Assembly (NCBI GenBank): GCA_036732565.1
Contig: DAINCF010000288.1
Span: 1 to 8,907 of the forward strand
Direction of reading: 5' to 3'
DNA from: JAIVJN01 sp036732565
GTDB taxonomy: Bacteria > Acidobacteriota > Vicinamibacteria > Vicinamibacterales > UBA2999
Length of the DNA stretch: 8,907 bases
This document shows, one piece after another, positions 1-5,002 of the stretch; positions within the stretch are counted from its first letter, which is position 1; every line of letters begins with the position of its first letter. The notes under the pieces were generated by a model. It made no database searches. It worked only from the letters and a program-made list of their open reading frames with translations, and had not been told where the DNA came from. Both the position numbers and the translations under genes were made by a program.

Positions 1-198
1 GGTGGCAGAGGGGGTCGCTCACGCCCCGCATCACCCTCATCTCTCATCCGCGCGGTTTCGGAGGCGGCGAAGAGCGCCGCCCTAGATCGTCGGTACGGGC
101 CTCTCGAACTATTTGTTCTTCAACGACTTGTCACGGCAAGTTGCCGGTGCGGCTATTCGTGGTGTGCCTGAGGCAACACATGTGTCGTGCGCGGCGGA

Positions 199-235
199 GA
201 GGGGGAACACTGCTCCCGTGTCTGTGTTCCCCCTC
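199..235. repeat. Perfect 12-bp inverted repeat (hairpin), REP-like
   Basis: GAGGGGGAACAC (199-210) pairs perfectly with GTGTTCCCCCTC (224-235) around a 13-base loop. The stem has a G5/C5 block at its base and an internal ACAC/GTGT. No T-tract follows on either strand, so it does not look like a simple intrinsic terminator. Its form resembles dispersed extragenic palindromes (REP-like elements), but only one copy is in this window, so dispersal is an inference. Confidence 0.6.
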
Positions 236-404
236 ATCGACACACGGTTGAGCAGAATTGTCGACGCTGACCTGCATGTTCGGGTCGGCACCAGGAGGTG
301 AGACCGCAGCCGTGCGACATGGGAGGTTCAACACCGTCCGCGAGTTCCGAAGGCCAACTCAGAACGGGTCCGAGCGCCACGCGTCATCCTGGCGGCGGAG
401 GTGC

Positions 405-426
405 GATAAACTGACCTTGCAAGGTC
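405..426 (+). promoter_or_regulatory. Putative promoter -10 and 14-bp palindromic operator of the toxin-antitoxin operon
   Basis: A perfect palindrome, GACCTTGCAAGGTC, spans 413-426 and ends 13 bases before the antitoxin ATG at 440. Directly before it, GATAAACT (405-412) contains a possible -10 element (TAAACT, 407-412). Transcription would then start inside the palindrome, so a bound repressor would block it. Type II antitoxins commonly autoregulate through such palindromes. I see no clear -35 box and no strong Shine-Dalgarno before the ATG. The palindrome is seen directly; the operator role is inferred. Confidence 0.5.
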
Positions 427-439
427 CTGGACCGAAAAC

Positions 440-661
440 ATGAGCAACGAACCGGTCATCCATAGCGACCCGGACATCATGGGCGGCACGCCCGTGTTCG
501 TCGGCACTCGAGTGCCGCTCGCGACGCTGCTCGATTACCTCGAGGCAGGGCAGCCCTTATCCGAATTCCTGGAGGACTTCCCGACGGTCACCAGGGAACA
601 GGCCGTAGCGGCCCTGGAGCAGGCCAAGGAGGCGCTCCTCGCCCGTGCGCGTTCTGCTTGA
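440..661 (+). CDS. DUF433 family antitoxin
   Basis: This 73-residue protein fits the DUF433 family (VapB45-like antitoxins), small helical DNA-binding-type proteins often encoded just before PIN-like DUF5615 toxins. The family pattern is clear: an N-terminal HSDPDIMGGTPVFVGTRVP block (residues 8-26, with DP at 10-11, GGTP at 15-18 and GTR at 22-24), then LLDYLEAGQPLSEFLEDFPTV and the C-terminal helix that begins TREQAVAALEQA. The length is normal. The ATG at 440 lies 14 bases past the end of a 14-bp palindrome. The stop codon lies inside the next gene, whose GTG start overlaps by 17 bases, so the two are probably translationally coupled. The expected role is to neutralise the downstream toxin and repress the operon. 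The family assignment is firm; target binding is inferred. Confidence 0.88.
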   Translation: MSNEPVIHSDPDIMGGTPVFVGTRVPLATLLDYLEAGQPLSEFLEDFPTVTREQAVAALEQAKEALLARARSA

Positions 662-965
662 CGAGTGCGTTCCGCGCCGGCTGAAGCGAGAGCTCGTCGG
701 GCATGACGTGAAAACCGCTCCAGAGATGGGGTGGGCCAGCAAGAAGAACGGCGAGCTGCTCGGATTGGCCGCGGTAGAGTTCGACATTTTCCTGACCAGC
801 GATCGAAACCTTTCCCACCAGCAGAACTTGTCTGCGTTCGACATCGCCGTCATCGTCTTGGTCGCCGCAAGCAACCGCATCGACGATCTGCGACCGCTGG
901 TGCCGCGGCTTCTGGCCGCTTTTGCAACGGTCGAAGCAGGGACAGTCACCCTCGTGGGCCCGTGA
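645..965 (+). CDS. DUF5615 PIN-like toxin
   Basis: This 106-residue protein matches the DUF5615 (Mut7-C/PIN-like) family of putative RNases, the usual toxin partner of DUF433. Family marks are the N-terminal LLDECVPRRL (acidic D6 and E7), the GWASKKNGELLGLA segment (29-42) and DIFLTSDRNL (47-56, acidic D47 and D53). Together these would supply the metal-binding acidic residues of a PIN-like nuclease. It starts at a GTG overlapping the antitoxin end by 17 bases. AAGGAGG at 626-632 sits 12 bases upstream, a rather long spacing that may keep toxin yield below antitoxin. The gene ends 6 bases before the convergent stop of the esterase-like gene. The acidic positions look intact, so the toxin is probably functional. 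RNase activity is inferred from the family. Confidence 0.86.
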   Translation: MRVLLDECVPRRLKRELVGHDVKTAPEMGWASKKNGELLGLAAVEFDIFLTSDRNLSHQQNLSAFDIAVIVLVAASNRIDDLRPLVPRLLAAFATVEAGTVTLVGP

Positions 966-971
966 TCGACG

Positions 972-2009
972 TCACCGATCGGCCGGAGTGACCTCGCGGT
1001 AACACACGATCGCGTCGTAGGCATCGGCCCAATAGAGGAGACCGGAATCGCTGGCCAAGAGTTTTTCTGGTGCGATCTGGTGAAGGGCACGTCTGAGGGG
1101 TCGCAGGTCGTAAAGGGTTGCCGGGTAGCGCGCGGCCGAGGCGAATACTCCAAACGTCGGATCGTCCTTGCGTTGATCGACATCTTGGAGGCCGCCGAAG
1201 TTGATCTTGCCGCCGGCCGCGAAGAGTACGACATGAAAGGACCGAACACCTTCGGCGATCGCCAACTCGGCAATGAAGTTGCCGAGGGTCGACACCCCGC
1301 GTCGATCGATCCCGCGGTGCAGGTGATTCTGTCCAAAGACCGTCATCGCTTTGGGCTTACCGCCTGCAGCGCGATAGTGAGCCAGAAAGAACTCCTTCAT
1401 CACGGTTTCGCGCCGGACGGAGGCGGCGAGGCGATCGTTGCCCTGACGATTGGCTCGTTCGAGTTCGACTTCCAAGGTCCTGACAATCTGCTCGCGTAAC
1501 GAAATGCCGCCAGGTGAGGTGTCCTTGACGTCGCCCATATCGGCCGCGAGCTGGAGCAACTGGGGCGCCAGGGGTCGCTTATAGCCGTCCTTCATCAACG
1601 CCACCATCGACTGCAGCGCCCGGTTCTGAGGGTTTGCCTCCGCCAGCGCGCGGATGAGCGAATGTGGTTGCGGCTCCTCGATGTCGCTCCCGCGCATGTG
1701 GGGGACCTTCAGCCGACTCGCAGCCCACGGACTCATTTCCGCAGCAAGGTATTGATAACCAACGGTCGGCCACAAGGAGTCCACCAATGCTGGCGTCTCT
1801 TTGTCACCGTGGAGTCCACCAATCAGGAAGAATGAGGCCGCTCGTGCCTCCTTTTCGAGCAGCGCCTTGCCCTCGGCAGCGAGATCGTACTGATGAGTCT
1901 TGAGAAGATCAGCAATCGGCTGATCAGTTTGGCCTAGCGCACCTTCCACCGACGTGAGCGCTACCGTCAGCACGATCAGGAGCCAGCGCATCACGGGCCA
2001 GTATCGCAC
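972..2009 (-). CDS. Secreted erythromycin-esterase/ChaN/TraB-like protein
   Basis: This is a 345-residue protein. The N-terminus (WPVMRWLLIVLTVALTSVEGALG) is a signal peptide with likely cleavage near residues 24-27, so it probably acts outside the cytoplasm. The mature part resembles the EreA/ChaN/TraB-like fold. It has an early FFLIGGLHGDKE segment (60-71, with H67 and E71), then YLAAEM (87-92, E91), a long helical middle, and a late VFGQNHLHRGID segment (224-235, H229 and H231) followed by TLGNFIAELA. Paired His/Glu positions in this layout are typical of that superfamily, which includes macrolide esterases and haem- or peptide-related proteins. The substrate cannot be read from the sequence. 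The longest frame starts at a GTG (2009). ATG 1991 (residue 7) is an equally good start and leaves a tidier signal peptide; neither has a clear Shine-Dalgarno. It converges on the toxin gene and probably belongs to the inferred island. Confidence 0.72.
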   Translation of the reverse strand: MRYWPVMRWLLIVLTVALTSVEGALGQTDQPIADLLKTHQYDLAAEGKALLEKEARAASFFLIGGLHGDKETPALVDSLWPTVGYQYLAAEMSPWAASRLKVPHMRGSDIEEPQPHSLIRALAEANPQNRALQSMVALMKDGYKRPLAPQLLQLAADMGDVKDTSPGGISLREQIVRTLEVELERANRQGNDRLAASVRRETVMKEFFLAHYRAAGGKPKAMTVFGQNHLHRGIDRRGVSTLGNFIAELAIAEGVRSFHVVLFAAGGKINFGGLQDVDQRKDDPTFGVFASAARYPATLYDLRPLRRALHQIAPEKLLASDSGLLYWADAYDAIVCYREVTPADR

Positions 2010-2386
2010 GACTGAGTATTCCGCTCGGCTGCATCAATGAGCTGTGCCCAAACTGTGCCCGCGACGATCCAAGGGCGGCCAATTTGAGCCAACGCCAGAC
2101 ACGATGAGCGCGCATTGCGATTCATGTATCCAATTGAGCCGTTGTGATTTCTGTCGGCATCGGGCCACTCACCGATCGCACGAGGGGGATGGCCCTGCAA
2201 AACCTCCATCCCCGGTTCAAATCCGGGCGGCGCCTCCAATTTCACGGTGCAAATTCGCTCGTTTGTGCGGTAGCCGGACAAGCAGACACTTGCCAATCGG
2301 ACTGGTGGACTACAAGTCGGCGGTGAGCGACCTCTCCTGGGCGGAAACCGCCTTGTGAATCTTGGGCCACGCCTCGGGAGTCCTGT
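2010..2386. other. Gene-free region containing a tRNA-Cys fragment
   Basis: No protein gene is supported here. The region holds the tRNA-Cys 3' fragment at 2195-2238. Around it I see only minor hairpins, including GGCGG-AAA-CCGCC (2340-2352), which has no T-tract. An open frame antisense to the fragment encodes a PPGFEPG-containing peptide, a known artefact of translating tRNA genes backwards, and is not a gene. Confidence 0.6.
2195..2238 (+). pseudogene. 3' fragment of tRNA-Cys(GCA), probable att site of an integrated element
   Basis: The sequence reads as the 3' half of a tRNA. It has an anticodon loop CTGCAAA (2195-2201, anticodon GCA at 2197-2199), a 3' anticodon strand ACCTC (2202-2206), a 4-base variable loop, and a T-arm CCCGG/TTCAAAT/CCGGG (2211-2227). 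An acceptor strand CGGCGCC (2228-2234), discriminator T (2235) and CCA (2236-2238) follow. T at the discriminator position and the GCA anticodon both identify tRNA-Cys. The expected partners (GAGGT before the loop, a D-arm, and a 5' acceptor GGCGCCG) are absent; bases before 2195 are unrelated. This is therefore a fragment and cannot fold as a tRNA. Homology beginning at the anticodon loop is typical of tyrosine-integrase crossover sites. Confidence 0.82.
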
Positions 2387-2740
2387 CTACGGTTTCGTCA
2401 GCCAACCGGCCTTCCTCAACTCGAAGGCCATCGTCGCCGAGTCATGACCAGGCTCGATCCCTTCGACCAGGATGGTGTCGCCCTCGATGTGTCGGGTCCG
2501 TAGAGACAGAATCTGCTGGTACGCCGGCGACTCGTACCACGAGCGGGCCTTGGCCATATCCGGGAACTCAATCAGGACGAGATTCCCCGGCCATGTGCCC
2601 TCGCGTACCTCGACCGCGCCACCGTGCACGATGAAGCGGCCCGAGAATGGGTCGAGCGTGCCCTGGATCTTCTCCATGTACTCCAGGACGTCCGGGTGAG
2701 GATTGACGTGACGGAGATGAGCGAGTGCATACGCGGCCAT
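2387..2740 (-). CDS. DUF1330 domain protein
   Basis: This 117-residue protein belongs to the DUF1330 family, small ferredoxin-like alpha/beta (dimeric alpha-beta barrel type) proteins of unknown biochemical role. Matching features are the N-terminal YALAHLRHVNPHPDVLEYMEKI, the GRFIVHGGAVEVREGTWPGNLVLIEFPD segment (34-61), and the family hallmark ARSWYESPAYQQILSLR (65-81), followed by a final strand ILVEG. The C-terminal tail after about residue 95 extends past the usual domain. It follows the alpha/beta hydrolase by 6 bases on the same strand, so the two are very likely cotranscribed and may act on the same metabolite. Its start has only a weak TAGG as ribosome-binding site, consistent with translational coupling. 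The family call is firm; the function is unknown. Confidence 0.87.
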   Translation of the reverse strand: MAAYALAHLRHVNPHPDVLEYMEKIQGTLDPFSGRFIVHGGAVEVREGTWPGNLVLIEFPDMAKARSWYESPAYQQILSLRTRHIEGDTILVEGIEPGHDSATMAFELRKAGWLTKP

Positions 2741-2746
2741 ATGCGC

Positions 2747-3598
2747 CTATCTGGGGGATGGGGCCGTTGATTCGGGCCAGCCGTTGACAAACGCGACGAG
2801 GTCGCGCGCGAGTCGATCGGCGTGCGTCACGAACAGCCCGTGAGCCGCGTTGGCGTACTCGGCGAGCGTGCTGCCAGGCACGAGCCGTGCGGCGTGGCGG
2901 CCGCAGATGTCGATTGGCGCCTGCAGGTCGTGGTCGCCATGCACGATGAGCGTTGGCAGGGTGAGCGCCCGCATGTCGGCCCGCAGGTCGGTCGTGAATC
3001 CGGTCAAGAAGAAGGCCGCGGCCGCCCTCGCCGAGCAATCGAGGCACTGCTGAATCATGAACTGCGTCAGCTCGGGCGAGACCGCCACGCCGGGCAGACC
3101 GATCCCGAAGAATCCGGCCGCGTTGTCGGCAAACCACTTGGGCCGGTCGGCGGTGCGCACTGCCATGTCGGCTTCCATCAGCGTCCGATCAATGCCGATG
3201 GGATTGTCGGCCGTCAACATGGGAAACGGCGCGGTGGCCGAGACGAGCGCGATTCGCCGCACCCGGCTCGCACCGTGTCGCGTCAGGTACCGAACCACTT
3301 CGCCCCCGCCCATTGAGTGCCCCACCAGCGTGACGTTCCGCAGGTCCAGTTGCTCGAGCAGCGCGGCCAGATCGTCGGCCAGGGTGTCGTAGTCATAGCC
3401 GTTCCAGGGCCAGTCGGAGCGGCCGTGGCCACGCCGATCGTAGGCAAGGCATCGCAGCCCGTGAGCAACCAGATCCGCCATCTGGAACTCCCACATTTGC
3501 GAACTGAGCCAGGCGCTGGCCACGAGCACAACCGGCGTGCCCGCCCCTCCCTCCGTATAGAACAATCGAGTGCGATCTCTCGTTTCGATGAATGGCAT
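2747..3598 (-). CDS. Alpha/beta hydrolase (non-haem chloroperoxidase/esterase-like)
   Basis: This is a 283-residue alpha/beta-hydrolase-fold protein of normal length with no signal peptide, so probably cytoplasmic. The nucleophile elbow is GHSMGG (93-98, Ser95). The probable acid is Asp224 in VHGDHDLQAP, and the catalytic His is His253 in NAAHGLF. CLAYDRRGHGRSDWP (50-64) is the conserved strand-4 motif of this family. The usual oxyanion HG after strand 3 reads VASAWLSSQMW here, so that motif is altered. I chose the ATG at 3598 because AAAGGAG (3606-3612) sits 7 bases upstream and the family's N-terminus starts there. A longer in-frame start at 3727 adds 43 unlikely residues. It heads a two-gene operon with the DUF1330 protein. 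Hydrolytic activity is likely; the substrate is unknown. Confidence 0.88.
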   Translation of the reverse strand: MPFIETRDRTRLFYTEGGAGTPVVLVASAWLSSQMWEFQMADLVAHGLRCLAYDRRGHGRSDWPWNGYDYDTLADDLAALLEQLDLRNVTLVGHSMGGGEVVRYLTRHGASRVRRIALVSATAPFPMLTADNPIGIDRTLMEADMAVRTADRPKWFADNAAGFFGIGLPGVAVSPELTQFMIQQCLDCSARAAAAFFLTGFTTDLRADMRALTLPTLIVHGDHDLQAPIDICGRHAARLVPGSTLAEYANAAHGLFVTHADRLARDLVAFVNGWPESTAPSPR

Positions 3599-3605
3599 CA
3601 CGTGG

Positions 3606-3612
3606 CTCCTTT
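3606..3612 (-). promoter_or_regulatory. Shine-Dalgarno site that fixes the hydrolase start
   Basis: On the minus strand AAAGGAG lies 7 bases before the ATG at 3598. It is one of the better ribosome-binding sites in the window and supports this start over the upstream in-frame ATG. Confidence 0.75.
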
Positions 3613-4021
3613 CATGGCATGTTCGAGACCAGGATCGCGCAGGCGGGGGAGTGCCGCCATTACGCCGGAGGTAATGGCCTGTCCAGCACCTCGGGAGTCG
3701 CGTAGAGCCATACCGAAAGCACCACACTGCAGCACCATCCGCGCGGCAGCGCCGTCGGACGGCTGCTGCGCGACTGGAGGGCGCGTCGCGGCTGGTGGAT
3801 ACAGACCGGTGGTGGACGCGACCACCGACGACGGCGTGTCCGACCGACTCCGCGCTCCCGCTCGACCGCCCCGAAGGTGATAGTCAACGCCGGTCACATT
3901 CAACCGGTACTGCACCATGTGCACGGCGTGCCTGTCAGGTTGTCTCCCGTAGCGCGAACGAGGGCGATGTGCCGTTCGAGGAGAGAAAACCGACGTTGTC
4001 TGGGCTACCACCGGACGGCGG
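3613..4021. other. Gene-free region upstream of the hydrolase operon
   Basis: I find no supportable gene in these roughly 410 bases. The open frames on both strands are arginine/proline-rich, lack family motifs and overlap one another, as expected of shadow frames in GC-rich DNA. A perfect 7-bp inverted repeat CGGTGGT (3807-3813) / ACCACCG (3821-3827) with a 7-base loop is present but has no T-tract. The region should contain the promoter of the minus-strand operon; no clear -35/-10 pair stands out. It could be decayed coding sequence. Confidence 0.45.
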
Positions 4022-4600
4022 TCATCTAGGTCCAGTTCTCGTCGCTTCTCGAGCACGTGTCGGGTTCTTGTAGGCCAATTGCAATTCGACGGTGCCGACG
4101 CCACCGCGTTGTCGGGACATATGCGTCAAATGTGATAGCTCGACGAACGACCCCGCGATCCCTTCGAACGCTCGCGTTCCGCCAACGATCACTCCTCGGC
4201 CGCTCGGATCGAGACCGACGGTTGAAACAAAGTCAGCCCGTCCGTTCCACTCCTTGCCCAGCATGACTTTGGGAAGAATCTCCATACCGATGGAGCCGGC
4301 ATCCTCGATCTGCGCGACATAGATCGTGCCGCGGGCCGGGAGCACGATCGTCCAATCCGCGTGCATTCGCATCCTGCCCAGCAGCGGGTTGCTGGACGCA
4401 TCCACGGCTTCCGATTCCACGGCGAAGCCCACGATCTCCTTCTGCTCATTGCGGATCTTGGCCACCAGCAGCAGGCCAGATTGCAGCGCCGGCTCGTCGA
4501 ACAGCACGATACCCACGGGTCTGGGGTTGATGATATTGCTCCCGTTGTGCGTGATCGCCACGATGTCGTCAGAGTGCCTGTCGTCATCGAGGTGCTTCAC
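4022..4600 (-). CDS. Hypothetical protein, possible allene-oxide-cyclase-like barrel
   Basis: I do not recognise this 192-residue protein with certainty. It looks coding: codon use is regular, and it alternates strand-like hydrophobic segments such as VGIVLFDEP, GLLLVAKIR, WTIVLPARGTIYVAQIED and TVELQLAYK. The segment GVIVGGTRAFEGIAGSFVEL (136-155) resembles the GGTGxFxGAxG signature of allene-oxide-cyclase/dirigent-like beta barrels. No signal peptide is visible, though relatives of this type are often exported. The only upstream start is GTG 4600; an in-frame TAG lies three codons further up and no good Shine-Dalgarno is present. The N-terminus may therefore be truncated, or the true start may be the GTG at codon 14. 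It is divergent from padR across 41 bases and may share its operator. The C-terminus is rich in Arg and Thr. Confidence 0.55.
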   Translation of the reverse strand: MKHLDDDRHSDDIVAITHNGSNIINPRPVGIVLFDEPALQSGLLLVAKIRNEQKEIVGFAVESEAVDASSNPLLGRMRMHADWTIVLPARGTIYVAQIEDAGSIGMEILPKVMLGKEWNGRADFVSTVGLDPSGRGVIVGGTRAFEGIAGSFVELSHLTHMSRQRGGVGTVELQLAYKNPTRAREATRTGPR

Positions 4601-4601
4601 C

Positions 4602-4648
4602 TTGACGCTCTAGGTGAATCGGTATAACCTCGCCACCTAGAATGTCTA
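4602..4648. promoter_or_regulatory. Divergent promoter with 8-bp inverted-repeat operator
   Basis: TCTAGGTG (4609-4616) and CACCTAGA (4634-4641) form a perfect inverted repeat with a 17-base spacer; the right arm abuts the padR ATG. On the plus strand TTGACG (4602-4607) and TATAAC (4623-4628) resemble -35 and -10 boxes with a 15-base spacer. On the minus strand TAGACA (complement of 4643-4648) and TTATAC (complement of 4622-4627) form a mirror-image pair, also with a 15-base spacer. The two -10 boxes overlap. A protein bound to the repeat would cover both promoters. padR has no Shine-Dalgarno, so its mRNA may be nearly leaderless. PadR proteins generally repress their own operon through palindromes, so this is the natural operator candidate. 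Promoter function is inferred. Confidence 0.55.
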
Positions 4649-4998
4649 CTAGAAACGAGCGCGCCCGCGTCGAGCTTCTGCAGGGCACATTGGACCTTCT
4701 GGTTCTGCGCACGCTGCGATGGGGACCCGCGCACGGCCATGCGATCGCGAAAGCGATCGAACGTGGCTCGGATGACGTGCTCCTGGTGGAGCAGGGCTCC
4801 CTGTATCCAGCCCTTCACCGGCTGATCAAGCGTGGCTGGATTACGTTCGATGACGGCACCTCCGAGAACAACCGGCGCGCCAAGTTCTATCGACTGACCG
4901 CGAAGGGCCGGAAGCAACTCGAGATCGAAACCAGCAAGTGGGACACGCTGGCCGCAGCCGTCGGGCGGATCCTCCGCCCTGCCGCGCAGGAGAAATGA
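4642..4998 (+). CDS. PadR family transcriptional regulator
   Basis: This 118-residue winged-helix repressor has the length typical of the short PadR subfamily. Diagnostic segments are LLQGTLDLLVLRTL (12-25), HGHAIAKAIE (31-40), VEQGSLYPALHRLIKRGWIT (49-68, the recognition helix) and RRAKFYRLTAKGRKQLE (78-94, the wing), with a short C-terminal dimerisation helix. The ATG at 4642 directly follows the right arm of an inverted repeat and has no Shine-Dalgarno. The gene ends 4 bases before the ADOP permease start, so the two form one operon. PadR plus ADOP permease is a recurring pair in Acidobacteriota. PadR is expected to repress the operon until an effector, often a toxic small molecule, binds; the effector is unknown. 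Confidence 0.93.
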   Translation: MSTRNERARVELLQGTLDLLVLRTLRWGPAHGHAIAKAIERGSDDVLLVEQGSLYPALHRLIKRGWITFDDGTSENNRRAKFYRLTAKGRKQLEIETSKWDTLAAAVGRILRPAAQEK

Positions 4999-5002
4999 CG
5001 TC

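Larger units (their letters stand above)
1..439. other. Gene-free leader region upstream of the toxin-antitoxin pair
   Basis: I see no convincing gene in these bases. The short open frames on both strands have no recognisable domain, ribosome-binding site or coding-like codon use. The stretch contains a strong hairpin (199-235, listed separately), a short 10-bp palindrome ACACATGTGT at 176-185, and, at its right end, the promoter-like and palindromic sequence in front of the antitoxin gene. A gene ending just left of the window cannot be excluded. Confidence 0.5.

Noticed and set aside
557..1336. 259-codon minus-strand frame across the toxin gene
   Set aside because: Ser/Arg/Pro-rich, no motif, and it conflicts with the well-supported toxin and the esterase-like gene.
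2155..2238. Complete tRNA-Cys gene
   Set aside because: No D-arm, no 5' anticodon strand and no 5' acceptor strand matching GGCGCCG are found before the anticodon loop, so only the 3' part is present.
1991..2296. Open frame on the minus strand encoding a peptide with PPGFEPGMEVLQ
   Set aside because: It is the antisense translation of the tRNA-Cys fragment, a frequent misannotation, and it has no ribosome-binding site or domain.
2340..2352. GGCGG-AAA-CCGCC hairpin as terminator of the DUF1330 operon
   Set aside because: Short stem, no T-tract on the minus strand; too weak to call.
3599..3727. N-terminal extension of the alpha/beta hydrolase to an upstream ATG
   Set aside because: The added 43 residues are Arg/Pro-rich and unlike the family, and a good Shine-Dalgarno lies just before the internal ATG at 3598.
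3807..3827. 7-bp inverted repeat as a terminator
   Set aside because: No T-tract on either side and no gene ends nearby; left as a minor repeat.
3317..3880. Long plus-strand open frame opposite the hydrolase start
   Set aside because: It mirrors the hydrolase coding frame, has no family motif and crosses the hydrolase ribosome-binding site; a shadow frame.
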